From JAICMB01 sp963795935 (lineage in GTDB: Bacteria; Acidobacteriota; Terriglobia; Bryobacterales; Bryobacteraceae), in NCBI GenBank assembly GCA_963795935.1, contig CAWCJO010000020.1, positions 186,001 to 250,000 of the forward strand: a DNA stretch of 64,000 nt, in the 5' to 3' direction. Below the pieces are notes generated by a model. It worked only from the letters and a program-made list of their open reading frames with translations, did not search any database and was not told the DNA's origin. Of the stretch, positions 7,562 through 16,740 are shown piece by piece. The translations under genes and the position numbers were made by a program. How positions within the stretch are numbered: the stretch's first letter is position 1; every line of letters starts with the position of its first letter.

Positions 7562-9647
7562 ATGGCCGATTTTGTAAATTTGACGATTGACGGAAAACCG
7601 ATCCAGGCCGCGCCGGGCACGCTGCTGATCAACGCGGCGAAGACGGCCGGCATCGAGATTCCCGCATTCTGCTATTACGACGGCCTCACTTTGCAGGCCG
7701 CCTGCCGCATGTGCCTTGTCGAAGTGGAGAAGACCCCGAAGCTTCAGGTGGGCTGTACGACTCCGGTGGCCGAAGGCATGGTGGTGCGCACCGATACTCC
7801 GCTCGTCCACGAAGCCCGCAAGGGGATGGTCGAGCTGCTGCTGACCAATCATCCGCTCGATTGCCCCGTTTGCGACAAAGGCGGCGAGTGCGAGCTTCAG
7901 GACATGACGTTCCGCTACGGCGCGGGCGAGAGCCGTTTCCTCGAGCAGAAAAATCACGTCGACGAAAAGCAATGGTCGCCGGTCGTCTTCTTCGATAAGC
8001 CGCGCTGCATTTTGTGCTACCGCTGCGTTCGAATCTGCAATGAAGGAATGGGCGTCGGCGCGCTCGGCGTGAACAACCGCGGCGTATTCTGCGAGATCGA
8101 GCCGAACCGCTTCGACCACCTGGAGTGCGACGAGTGCGGGATGTGCATCGACATCTGCCCGGTCGGCGCGCTGACCAGCGGCATGTACCGCTACAAGACG
8201 CGGCCCTGGGAGATGCAGCACGTCGGCACCATCTGCACGCATTGCTCCAACGGCTGCAAGACCACGCTGGGCATCCGCAATAACGAGATCATCCGCGGCA
8301 ATAACCGCGACTCGTCCGGCATCAACGGCGAATTCCTGTGCATCAAGGGCCGCTATGCCTTCGATTTCTTCAACCACCCCGACCGGCTGCAGGCGCCGCT
8401 GGTGCGCAAAGCCGGCAAGCTCGAAGCAGTGGCGTGGTCGGAAGCGCTGGCCCTGGTCGCGAATAAATTCCAGGAGGTCCGTGCGCGCAACGGCAAGTTC
8501 GGCGTCATCGGATCGAATCACACGAGCAACGAGGAAAATTATTTCCTGCAGAAATTCGCGCGCGAAATTCTGGGGACGAACAATATCGACCATCACCGCA
8601 CGGGCGACCTGCCGACGCTTCTCGACGCGCTCAGCGGAAAAGAAAACGCGCTCGCGACTACGGGCGATTTGTACGACCGTAAAGCGATCCTGATTGTTGG
8701 CTCCGATCTGGCGCAGCAGCAGCCGTTTCTGTCGTTCCAGATCCGCGCCAATTACCGGCATCACGGCGCGCACATCTACACCGTGACGCCCGGCCCGGTT
8801 CGCGAAGATAAATACGCGGCCAGGAGCGTCCGTGCGGCCGCGGGCCAGGAAATCGCCGCTCTCGAGCAACTGCGCGACGCTCTAAAAGGCCGAGCCCGAG
8901 CTGGTCGTGCTGTTCGCCGATACCGTAAAAGGCGAAGCGGTTCGCCAACTCGTGGCATTCGGCGATTCTCTCGGCATCCCGGTCAAATACGTCTGCCTGC
9001 TCGATTATTCGAACTCCCGCGGCGCCGCCGATATGGGCCTGCTGCCCGATCTCGGTCCCGGTTATCGCGCGGTCGAGAACCCCGGCCTGGCGTACGACCA
9101 GATCCTGGCCGCGCCCGATCTCGACGTCCTCTGGGTGGTCGGCGCCAATCCGCTGAAGCGCGCGCAACTGGCCGCGCCAAACGCCTTCGTCGTGGTCAGC
9201 GATCTGTTCGCCACGACCGAAACCGCGCAGCGCGCCGATGTGATCTTCCCCGCCGCGTCCGCTTATGAAAAAAGCGGCACCGTGACGAACGTCTGCGGCG
9301 AAGTGCAGCGCCTCAAATCGGGATTTAAATACATGGGCACGAAGCCCGACCTCGAGATCATGGGCCTGCTCGCCAAGGAAATGGGCGCCAACATCGGCAT
9401 CTGGCTCGCCGACAAAGTCTTTGCAGAGATTCGCGGAAGCGTACGCGGTTATAATGTTCCTTTGCCGGCGATTACTTCCGGCGGCGCGGCGCAGACCATG
9501 CCTGTGAACGGCCGCGTTCCGGCGGCGTCCCGGCCGGATTTGATTCAGTCCTCGCGCGATACGTTGTTTACGTCGGGGTCGTTGGGCCGCTACTCCAAGA
9601 CCTTACGTTCCGTCGTCGAGGCTCCAGGGGCTCTGTTTCAAGGGTAG
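7562..9647 (+). CDS. nuoG: NADH-quinone oxidoreductase subunit G (75 kDa); one frameshift in this sequence
   Basis: The iron-sulfur wire subunit, about 694 residues when joined. Order: N-terminal [2Fe-2S] domain (AFCYYDGLTLQAACRMCLVE), His-plus-Cys N5 site (NHPLDCPVCDKGGECELQD), N4 site (CILCYRCVRICNE, CDECGMCIDICPVGAL), then the molybdopterin-oxidoreductase-like domain with CTHCSNGCKTTLG and FLCIKGRY. All four cysteines for an N7-type cluster are there. At AAAA (8884-8887) the frame breaks; removing one A joins ...EQLRDAL to KAEPELVVLFADTVKGEAV and the rest to the stop at 9647. As in nuoE, this looks like a one-base sequence error. Confidence 0.9.
8884..8887 (+). other. Frameshift position in nuoG
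   Basis: Run of four A where three would join the N-terminal frame to the C-terminal frame; both halves match NuoG. Confidence 0.85.
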
Positions 9648-9690
9648 TAGTAGTTCTCAGGGCGTCCGTGCCGGATGTTGAACCTCGAGA

Positions 9691-10920
9691 ATGAATTTTC
9701 TAATTATCAGCCTCATTAAGGCCGCGATCATCGCGTTTGTACTGATGACCACGCTGGCCTACCTGCAGTGGATTGAACGAAAGGTGATCGCGCACATCCA
9801 GTTGCGCGTCGGTCCCTACCGCGTCGGCCCGCACGGCCTGCTGCAGCCGCTCGCCGACGTCATCAAGCTGATTACGAAGGAAGGCTTCATTCCTTCGCAC
9901 GTCAATCTGTTCTTTTACTTGCTGGCCCCGTTTCTGGCGGTCACACTCGCGCTGATCTCGATTTCCGTCATCCCGTTCGGCCCCGAAATCAACGTCGCCG
10001 GCGTTCACACCTGGATGCAGCTTACCGATATCAACATCGGCGTGCTTTTTGTCCTGGGGATCTCCTCGGTCGGCGTCTATGGCGTGGCGCTGGCCGGCTG
10101 GGCCTCGAATAATAAGTATTCGCTGCTCGGCGGATTGCGCAGCTCCGCGCAGATGATCAGCTACGAGCTTCCGCTCGCACTTGCCGTCGCTGCGCCGCTG
10201 CTTCTGGTTAATTCGCTCAGCTTCCGCGAGATCGTGACGAAGCAATCGGGCTACACCTGGGGCTGGCTGCCGCAATGGACGATTTTCCAGTTCCCGTGCC
10301 CGCAGATTTTCGGGTTTCTGGTATTCCTGGTCGCGGCATTCGCCGAAACCAACCGCGTCCCCTTCGATCTGCCCGAAGCCGAGAACGAGTTGGTGGCCGG
10401 CTTTCATACCGAGTACAGCAGCATGAAATTCGCATCGTTCTTCATGGCCGAGTATTCGAACATGGTCACGGTGACGTGCGTGGCGACGCTTCTGTTTCTG
10501 GGCGGCTGGACGCCGCTGTTTCCGGCTCCGTGGTCGAACTGGATTCCGGTAGTGATTTTCGCTTTTGGCGGCCTCGTCGCGGTCTATGGCGGCCTGAATC
10601 CGGCGCGTCCCAAGGACCGCTTCTCGCTTCCCGCCACCGGTCTCGTGTTCCTCGGCCTGGCCGCGCTCTACGCCGTTTCTTTCCTCTTACCGCCTCTGGC
10701 GAATGGCATCCCGGTGCTCCAGACCATTCTGATGTCGCTGTTCTGGTTCTGCGCCAAGGTCGGCATCCTGCTCTTCGTGTTCATCTGGATTCGCGGCACG
10801 CTGCCGCGCTTCCGCTACGACCAGTTGATGCGTTTCGCGTGGACCATAATGTTCCCGGTCGCGATGCTGAACCTGCTTTTAACGGGCCTCCTGGTGGCCA
10901 TTTTCCCGAATAAACCCTGA
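9691..10920 (+). CDS. nuoH: NADH-quinone oxidoreductase subunit H
   Basis: A 409-residue polytopic subunit forming much of the quinone channel and the first part of the proton path. Conserved pieces are YLQWIERKVIAHIQLRVGPY, RVGPHGLLQPLADVIKLITK (with the RVGP signature), then SYELPLALAVAAPLLL, and AETNRVPFDLPEAENELVAG followed by EYSSMKFASFFMAEYSNM. At least eight hydrophobic segments are visible. The gene ends only six bases before nuoJ, where nuoI would normally sit. It starts 43 bases after nuoG. Confidence 0.96.
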   Translation: MNFLIISLIKAAIIAFVLMTTLAYLQWIERKVIAHIQLRVGPYRVGPHGLLQPLADVIKLITKEGFIPSHVNLFFYLLAPFLAVTLALISISVIPFGPEINVAGVHTWMQLTDINIGVLFVLGISSVGVYGVALAGWASNNKYSLLGGLRSSAQMISYELPLALAVAAPLLLVNSLSFREIVTKQSGYTWGWLPQWTIFQFPCPQIFGFLVFLVAAFAETNRVPFDLPEAENELVAGFHTEYSSMKFASFFMAEYSNMVTVTCVATLLFLGGWTPLFPAPWSNWIPVVIFAFGGLVAVYGGLNPARPKDRFSLPATGLVFLGLAALYAVSFLLPPLANGIPVLQTILMSLFWFCAKVGILLFVFIWIRGTLPRFRYDQLMRFAWTIMFPVAMLNLLLTGLLVAIFPNKP

Positions 10921-10926
10921 GTACAA

Positions 10927-11427
10927 ATGTGGAACGTAATCGTCTTCCTGGTCTTCGCGATAGTCGCCGTGGTGGCGGCCATCAACATCGTCGTGCAGAC
11001 GCATCCGATTTCGAGCGCGCTCTCGCTGGTCGGCGTCATGGGATCGCTCGCCGTCCTGTTTCTGCTCCTCGGAGCTGAGTTCATCGCCGCTGCGCAGTTG
11101 ATCGTTTATGCCGGGGCCATCATGGTGCTGTTCGTGTTCGTCATCATGCTCCTGAACGCCGGCGCCGAAAACGCTAAGGTCATCGGACCCAGAGTCAAAT
11201 ATGCCGGGCTGCCGCTGTTGATCGTGTTCCTGGGCCTGATCAGTTTCGCGATCCAGGCGCTGTTTCGCGGCTCGACCATCGTCGTGTTCGGCGGCTTTCA
11301 CGGCGGGCCGGCTGAAATCGGCAGAATGCTCTTCACCGATTACCTGCTTCCTTTCGAAGTCGTCTCCGTTCTGATTCTCATCGCCCTCATCGGGGCCATC
11401 GTGCTCGCGCGCAAGGAGGTCGACTAA
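10927..11427 (+). CDS. nuoJ: NADH-quinone oxidoreductase subunit J
   Basis: A 166-residue membrane subunit with five hydrophobic segments. It has the family pattern HPISSALSLVGVMGSLAVLF, LGAEFIAAAQLIVYAGAIMV and LFVFVIMLLNAG in the first half, and the last segment LLPFEVVSVLILIALIGAIV followed by LARKEVD. NuoJ carries the pi-bulge helix linking quinone chemistry to proton pumping. Its stop touches the nuoK ATG (TAA ATG). nuoI is absent upstream. Confidence 0.95.
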   Translation: MWNVIVFLVFAIVAVVAAINIVVQTHPISSALSLVGVMGSLAVLFLLLGAEFIAAAQLIVYAGAIMVLFVFVIMLLNAGAENAKVIGPRVKYAGLPLLIVFLGLISFAIQALFRGSTIVVFGGFHGGPAEIGRMLFTDYLLPFEVVSVLILIALIGAIVLARKEVD

Positions 11428-11737
11428 ATGACGCGGCGTTCCGCTCTCCTGGTACCTGATCCTTAGCGCCGTGCTGTTCGCCATCGGCATCGCCGGCTTT
11501 ATTTTCCGCCGCAACATCATTACGATCTTCATGTCCATAGAGCTGATGCTCAACGCCGTCAATCTCAGCTTCGTCGCGTTCTCCTATCAGTTCCGAGAGG
11601 TTAACGGGCACATCTTCACGTTCTTCGTAATGGTGGTCGCCGCCGCCGAGGCCGCCGTGGGCCTGGCGATCATCCTCACCGTCTTCAAGAATCGGCGGAC
11701 TCTCGAGATCGACGAAGTCAGCTCCATGAAATACTGA
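11428..11737 (+). CDS. nuoK: NADH-quinone oxidoreductase subunit K; frameshift just after the start
   Basis: About 102 residues with three membrane segments: the NuoK N-terminal pattern VPLSWYLILSAVLFAIGIAG, then FMSIELMLNAVNLSFVAFSY (with the conserved membrane Glu), and FFVMVVAAAEAAVGLAIILT (second conserved Glu), ending DEVSSMKY. The ATG at 11428 right after nuoJ is the natural start, but within the next ten bases the frame is off by one; deleting one base of CGGC restores VPLSWYLIL. Taken literally only a GTG at 11471 is open, which would remove most of the first helix. I read it as a one-base error. Confidence 0.85.
11433..11437 (+). other. Frameshift position in nuoK
   Basis: One surplus base between ATGACG and the codons for VPLSWYLIL. 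The exact base cannot be fixed from this sequence alone. Confidence 0.7.
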
Positions 11738-11744
11738 GCGATCA

Positions 11745-13597
11745 ATGAACCTCTGGCTCATCCCCATTCTCCCTTTCTGCGGCTTCCTGATCACGGGCAT
11801 CTTCGGCAGACGAATGCCGAAAGCGCTGGTGAACCTATTCGCCGTGGGATCGGTTGCGCTCGCGTTTATTTGGGTGTTGCGCGTCGTGAGCGGCCTGATG
11901 CCGCTCGACCATGCCTACGTCGAACATTACTGGACCTGGATTCAAAGCGGGTCGCTAAACATCGGCGTCGATTTCGCGGTCGACCGCCTCACGGCCGTGT
12001 TCCTGCTGATCGTCACCGGCGTCGGACTGCTCATTCACATCTACTCCGTCGGCTACATGGCGCACGAAGGCGGCTACTACCGTTTCTTCTCCTTCCTGAA
12101 CCTGTTCACGTTTTTCATGCTGGTGCTGGTTCTGGCGGCGAATTACCTGGTTCTGTTCGTGGGCTGGGAAGGCGTCGGCCTGTGCAGCTATTTGCTGATC
12201 GGATTTCTACTTCCTTGAAAAGTTTGCCACCGACGCAGGCAATAAAGCGTTCATCGTAAACCGCATCGGCGACTTCGGATTCTCGCTCGGCGATTTTTCT
12301 GATCTTCCGGCAGTTCGGCTCGCTCGATTTCGGAACGGTATTCGGCAAAGCGGCCGCCATGCCGACCGAAGCGGCGGGCGGCGTCCTGACGTTGATCGGC
12401 TTCCTACTGCTCGTCGGAGCGTGCGGCAAATCCGCCCAAATCCCGCTGTACGTCTGGCTCCCCGACGCCATGGCGGGTCCCACGCCCGTCTCCGCGCTGA
12501 TCCACGCCGCCACCATGGTCACGGCCGGCGTTTACATGACCGCCCGCTCGGCTCCCATCTATTTGCACGCGCCCATGGCGATGCAAGCGATCGCCGTCGT
12601 CGGCATCGTGACCGCGTTCTTCTCCGCCACCATCGGCATCACCCAATTCGATCTGAAGAAAGTGTACGCGTACTCCACCATTTCGCAGCTCGGCTACATG
12701 TTCGTGGGCGTGGGCGCGGGCGTTTTCTCGGCCGGCATTTTCCACGTCATGACGCACGCGTTTTTCAAGGCGCTGCTCTTCCTCGGCGCCGGCAGCGTGA
12801 TCCACGCCTTGAGCGGAGAACAGGATTTGAGAAACATGGGCGGCCTGCGGCGCGCGGTTCCCATCACGTGTTGGACGCTGTTTTGCGCCAGCCTGGCGAT
12901 CTCCGGGTTTCCCTACACATCCGGATTCTTCAGCAAGGACGAGATCCTGGTTGGCGCTTACTACTCGGCGCCCTGGATTTTCTGGGTCGGCGTGATCACC
13001 GCGGGCATGACGGCCTTTTACGTTTTCCGCGCCTGGTTCATGACCTTCTTCGGCGAGTATCGCGGCCAAGCCCACCACCCCCACGAATCGCCGCCGGCGA
13101 TGACCGTCCCGTTGGTCGTCCTCGCGCTTCTTTCGCTCGGAGGCGGGTTCATCAATATTCCCAAATGGCTCGATCCGCTGTTCCCGCCGACCAAGCAAGT
13201 CGCGGAGAACTGGCTGATGTACGTGGCCAGCGCCTCGGGATTGTTCGGCATATTCCTGGCCTGGTTGATGTACGTTGCGCGGCCCGCTCTTCCGCAACAG
13301 ATCGCGGATAGCCTTGGCGGTTTTTACCGGCTGGTTTACAACAAATACTTGGTCGATGAAATCTACGCCGCTACCGTGGTCGAGCCGGTCGTCGAAGGCT
13401 CTCGCACGGTGCTGTGGCGCGGCGTCGACGTCGGCGTTATCGACGGCCTCGTCAACGGCGTCGGCGCGAGATCGAAAGGCATCGGCGGCGTCCTCAAACG
13501 AATGCAGGCCGGCAACGTCCGAACCTACGCCGCCTGGGTTGTGTTTGGGTGCGTCCTGCTATTGATTGCCATCGGCATCGGGGGAGGCATGCGATGA
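11745..13597 (+). CDS. nuoL: NADH-quinone oxidoreductase subunit L; two frameshifts in this sequence
   Basis: The largest antiporter-like proton-pumping subunit, about 617 residues when joined. The first piece reads MNLWLIPILPFCGFLITGIF through FVGWEGVGLCSYLLIGF. The frame breaks at TTT (12204-12206) and again at TTTTT (12294-12298). Removing one T at each gives YFLEKFATDAGNKAFIVNRI, GDFGFSLG, FLIFRQFGSLDFGTVFG and then the intact remainder, including PLYVWLPDAMAGPTPVSALI, HAATMVTAGVYM, YSTISQLGYMFVGVGAG and MTHAFFKALLFLGAGSVIHA. The stop overlaps the nuoM ATG (ATGA). Both breaks are extra bases in T runs. Confidence 0.9.
12204..12298 (+). other. Two frameshift positions in nuoL
   Basis: Extra T in the run at 12204-12206 and extra T in the run at 12294-12298. 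Between them the coding frame is clearly NuoL. Confidence 0.85.
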
Positions 13598-15162
13598 ATC
13601 TCCTGCAGGTCACGCTGCTGCTGCCGCTCGCCGGATTCCTCGTATCGATGCTCATCCCCAAGGACAAGCACGGGGCTATCCGATGGTTCGCTCTTATCGT
13701 TTCGCTTGCGGACTTCATCATCTCCCTCGGCCTCATCGGTCCGTTCTGGTTTAAAAGCCCCGCTGGATTCGTGTTCCAAACCGACAAGCCGTGGATCGAT
13801 TCGCCGAGCATCCACTACCACGTCGGCATTGACGGCGTCAGTCTCTGGCTCATCATTCTGTCCACGTTGCTGACGCCCATTTGCGTGCTCGTCTCCTGGC
13901 GTTACATCCAGAAACTCCGGAAAGAGTTCTTCGCGTTTCTGCTGCTGCTCGAATTCGGCCTGATCGGCGTCTTCTGCTCGCTCGATCTGTTCCTGTTTTA
14001 TGTCTTTTGGGAAATCGCGCTCGTTCCGATGTACTTCCTGATCGGCATCTGGGGACACGAGCGCCGCATTTATTCCGCCGTCAAGTTCTTCCTCTACACC
14101 ATGGCCGCCTCGGTGCTGATGCTGGTCGCCATCATATATCTATATACCCGCGCGGGCGGCACGTTCGATTACGCAACCATCCTCGCATCCATCCAGAACG
14201 GCCGGCTGACGCTCAGCGGCCCCGAACAGTTTTGGTTATTCCTCGCCTTCTTTGTCGCCTTCGCCGTCAAGGTCCCGATCTTCCCGCTGCACACCTGGCT
14301 GCCAGACGCGCACGTCGAAGCGCCGACGGCCGGCTCCGTTATGCTGGCGTCCGTCATGTTGAAGATGGGGACGTACGGACTGCTGCGCTTCTGCGTGCCC
14401 CTGTTCCCCGTTGCCGCGCGCGACAACGCCGGCTGGATCGTCGTGCTCGCCATCATCGGCATCATTTACGGCGCGCTGGTCGCCATGGTGCAGCCGAACA
14501 TGAAAAAACTGGTCGCGTACTCGTCCGTCAGCCACCTCGGCTTCGTCGTCCTCGGCATTTTTTCCTTCACGCAGACCGGCATGGACGGCGCCGTCTACCA
14601 GATGCTGAACCACGGCGTATCGACGGGCGCGCTCTTTATCCTCGTCGGATTCCTTTACGAGCGCCGCCATTCGCTCGAGATCAAGGATTTCGGCGGGGTC
14701 GCAACCGCCGCTCCCTGGCTCGCCACCGCTTTCATGATCTGCACGCTCGCCAGCATCGGCCTCCCCATGCTCAACAACTTCATCGGCGAGTATCTGGTGC
14801 TGCAAGGCGCGGCCATCGTGCAGTTCAAATGGGCCGTCTTCGCCGCCATCGGCGTGATTCTGTCGGCCTGCTACATGCTGTGGCTGTACCAGCGGTTGTT
14901 TTTCGGCAAGATGTCCGAATCCGTAGCGTCGCACTTGCGCGACCTCTCGTTCCGCGAGTACTGCGCCATCGTGCCGCTGATCGTTCTGATGGTATGGATG
15001 GGCACGTACGCGCAAAGCTTCCTGCCATCGATTAGTCCCGTGAACGCGCGCGCCGTGGTGGAGCAGGCCCGCATCCGCAACGCCCTACCCAAGTCGCCCC
15101 AGAAGATCGCAATATTTCCCGCGCTGGTGGTCCTCCCCAAGCAAACGAACCATGCCCATTAA
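13594..15162 (+). CDS. nuoM: NADH-quinone oxidoreductase subunit M
   Basis: A 522-residue antiporter-like proton-pumping subunit. I place the start at the ATG at 13594 that overlaps the nuoL stop; a longer open frame upstream is the out-of-frame tail of nuoL. Features: YHVGIDGVSLWLIILSTLLT, FYVFWEIALVPMYFLIGIWG (membrane Glu), VKVPIFPLHTWLPDAHVEAP (membrane Lys) and KKLVAYSSVSHLGFVVLGIF. Around fourteen hydrophobic segments are visible. It overlaps nuoN by 11 bases. Confidence 0.95.
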   Translation: MNLLQVTLLLPLAGFLVSMLIPKDKHGAIRWFALIVSLADFIISLGLIGPFWFKSPAGFVFQTDKPWIDSPSIHYHVGIDGVSLWLIILSTLLTPICVLVSWRYIQKLRKEFFAFLLLLEFGLIGVFCSLDLFLFYVFWEIALVPMYFLIGIWGHERRIYSAVKFFLYTMAASVLMLVAIIYLYTRAGGTFDYATILASIQNGRLTLSGPEQFWLFLAFFVAFAVKVPIFPLHTWLPDAHVEAPTAGSVMLASVMLKMGTYGLLRFCVPLFPVAARDNAGWIVVLAIIGIIYGALVAMVQPNMKKLVAYSSVSHLGFVVLGIFSFTQTGMDGAVYQMLNHGVSTGALFILVGFLYERRHSLEIKDFGGVATAAPWLATAFMICTLASIGLPMLNNFIGEYLVLQGAAIVQFKWAVFAAIGVILSACYMLWLYQRLFFGKMSESVASHLRDLSFREYCAIVPLIVLMVWMGTYAQSFLPSISPVNARAVVEQARIRNALPKSPQKIAIFPALVVLPKQTNHAH

Positions 15163-16621
15163 TACGCCGCCGCTCGACGATTACATCCGCTTCCTGCCCG
15201 AAATCGTCATGACCGTCGCGGGCACTCTGATCATGGTGCTCCAGGTCCTGATGCCGGAGAGCAAGCCGAAGTCGGCGCTGGGCCATTTGTCCTTGATCGC
15301 GTTTCTCGTCGCGCTGTGGGCCACCATCTTCGCGTACGATCGCCCCGGAAGCGCTTTTTCCGGCATGTTGATCATCGATGGATACGCGACATTCTTCCGC
15401 GCCCTGGTCATTTGCGTCGGCATTCTGAGCGTGCTGAGCGCCTATCAATATCTGAGCCGCGAGCGCGCCAACCAGGGCGAATACTACGCGCTGATTCTGT
15501 TCTCCGTCGTCGGCCAATGCGTCATGGTATCCGCCAACGAGCTCATCATGATCTTCATCGGCCTGGAGATCTCCTCGATTGCCACCTACGTTCTGGCCGG
15601 ATATTTGCGCGACGACCGCCGCAACAACGAGGCGGCGCTGAAGTATTTTCTCCTGGGTTCTTTCGCCACGGCGTTCCTGCTTTACGGAATCGCCTGGATT
15701 TATGGAATCACGGGTCACACCAACCTGACCGAAATCGCCGCCGCGCTCACGTCTCCGGGAGCGACGCTGCCCAGCCCCGCCCTCATCGGCACCGCCGCGG
15801 CCCTGATGTTCGTCGGCTTCGCCTTCAAAGTCTCGGTTGTGCCATTCCAGATCTGGGCGCCGGACGTGTATCAGGGTGCGCCCGCTCCCGTCACTCTCTT
15901 CATGTCCGTCGGACCGAAGGCCGCCGCCTTCGCCGTCTTCGTGCGCGTATTCACAACGGCGCTGGGTCCCATCACCAACCGCTGGGAGCCGTTCGTATGG
16001 TCGTCCGCGTTGGCCACCATGTTCGTCGGCAACTTCGCCGCGTTGATGCAAACCAACATTAAGCGCCTGCTGGCCTATAGCTCCATCGCGCACGCCGGCT
16101 ACATCATGGTTGCCATCGCCGCGCACAACCAAATCGGCATTGCGGCCGTCATGTTTTATCTCGCCGCTTACGCCCTCATGAACATCGGAGCCTTCGCCGT
16201 CATCACTCATTTCGCGCGCCAGGGCGAGCGCTACGTCAAGGTTGACGATCTCGCCGGCCTCGGTTGGAAACAGCCCATCACGGCCGCGCTGTTCTGCGTT
16301 TTCCTGCTGTCCTTGATCGGCGTTCCGCTGACGGGCGGTTTTTTCGGAAAATTCTATATTTTCAAAGCCGCGCTCGACGCCAACCTGGTGTGGCTCGCCG
16401 TTCTTGGATTGCTCAACAGCGCGGTCGGAGCATATTATTACCTCCGCATCATCGTCGTAATGTACATGCGCGAACCGGGCGAAGCCACGGCCACGCTGCA
16501 GCCGCTCAGCGCCGGCATCCGAACGACTTTGTGGGTGTCGGCGCTCGGCACGCTGCTGCTCGGCATCTATCCCTCGGTGCTGCTGAATTTCGTAATCGGC
16601 CCGGGCGCGCTGACGAAGTAG
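15152..16621 (+). CDS. nuoN: NADH-quinone oxidoreductase subunit N
   Basis: A 489-residue antiporter-like subunit, last gene of the operon. Motifs: ELIMIFIGLEISSIATYVLA (membrane Glu), NEAALKYFLLGSFATAFLLY, AFKVSVVPFQIWAPDVYQGA (membrane Lys), IKRLLAYSSIAHAGYIMVAI and GVPLTGGFFGKFYIFKAALD. The final 169 bases, plus 21 bases after the stop, recur at 18059-18248 beyond an inserted gene. The full-length copy here looks functional. Confidence 0.96.
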   Translation: MPINTPPLDDYIRFLPEIVMTVAGTLIMVLQVLMPESKPKSALGHLSLIAFLVALWATIFAYDRPGSAFSGMLIIDGYATFFRALVICVGILSVLSAYQYLSRERANQGEYYALILFSVVGQCVMVSANELIMIFIGLEISSIATYVLAGYLRDDRRNNEAALKYFLLGSFATAFLLYGIAWIYGITGHTNLTEIAAALTSPGATLPSPALIGTAAALMFVGFAFKVSVVPFQIWAPDVYQGAPAPVTLFMSVGPKAAAFAVFVRVFTTALGPITNRWEPFVWSSALATMFVGNFAALMQTNIKRLLAYSSIAHAGYIMVAIAAHNQIGIAAVMFYLAAYALMNIGAFAVITHFARQGERYVKVDDLAGLGWKQPITAALFCVFLLSLIGVPLTGGFFGKFYIFKAALDANLVWLAVLGLLNSAVGAYYYLRIIVVMYMREPGEATATLQPLSAGIRTTLWVSALGTLLLGIYPSVLLNFVIGPGALTK

Positions 16622-16642
16622 ACGTCAGCGGCCCACGATTTC
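16453..16642 (+). repeat. Direct repeat copy 1: nuoN 3' end plus 21 bases
   Basis: 190 bases matching 18059-18248 without indels. It covers the last part of nuoN and the bases after its stop, which in the other copy encode the C-terminus of VapC on the minus strand. By eye I count 11 mismatches after the first codon, nine of them silent in the nuoN frame. Confidence 0.92.
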
Positions 16643-16740
16643 ACGATCGAGTCGCCACGAGCGGATGCGGATCAGCCCGGTGAATCCGGTCGCCGTGTGT
16701 TCCATTCGAGTATGTCGCCGACGGCAGGACCGAGCATCGC

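Noticed and set aside
6695..8869. A 724-codon minus-strand open frame antisense to nuoF and nuoG
   Set aside because: Composition is His/Arg/Ala-rich with no domain; the plus strand encodes NuoF and NuoG with all metal ligands. It is a GC-skewed shadow.
5823..12298. Programmed ribosomal frameshifting in nuoE, nuoG and nuoL
   Set aside because: The breaks need removal of one base in short runs, lack a slippery heptamer plus structure, and recur in unrelated genes (pgm, acs). Sequence error is simpler.
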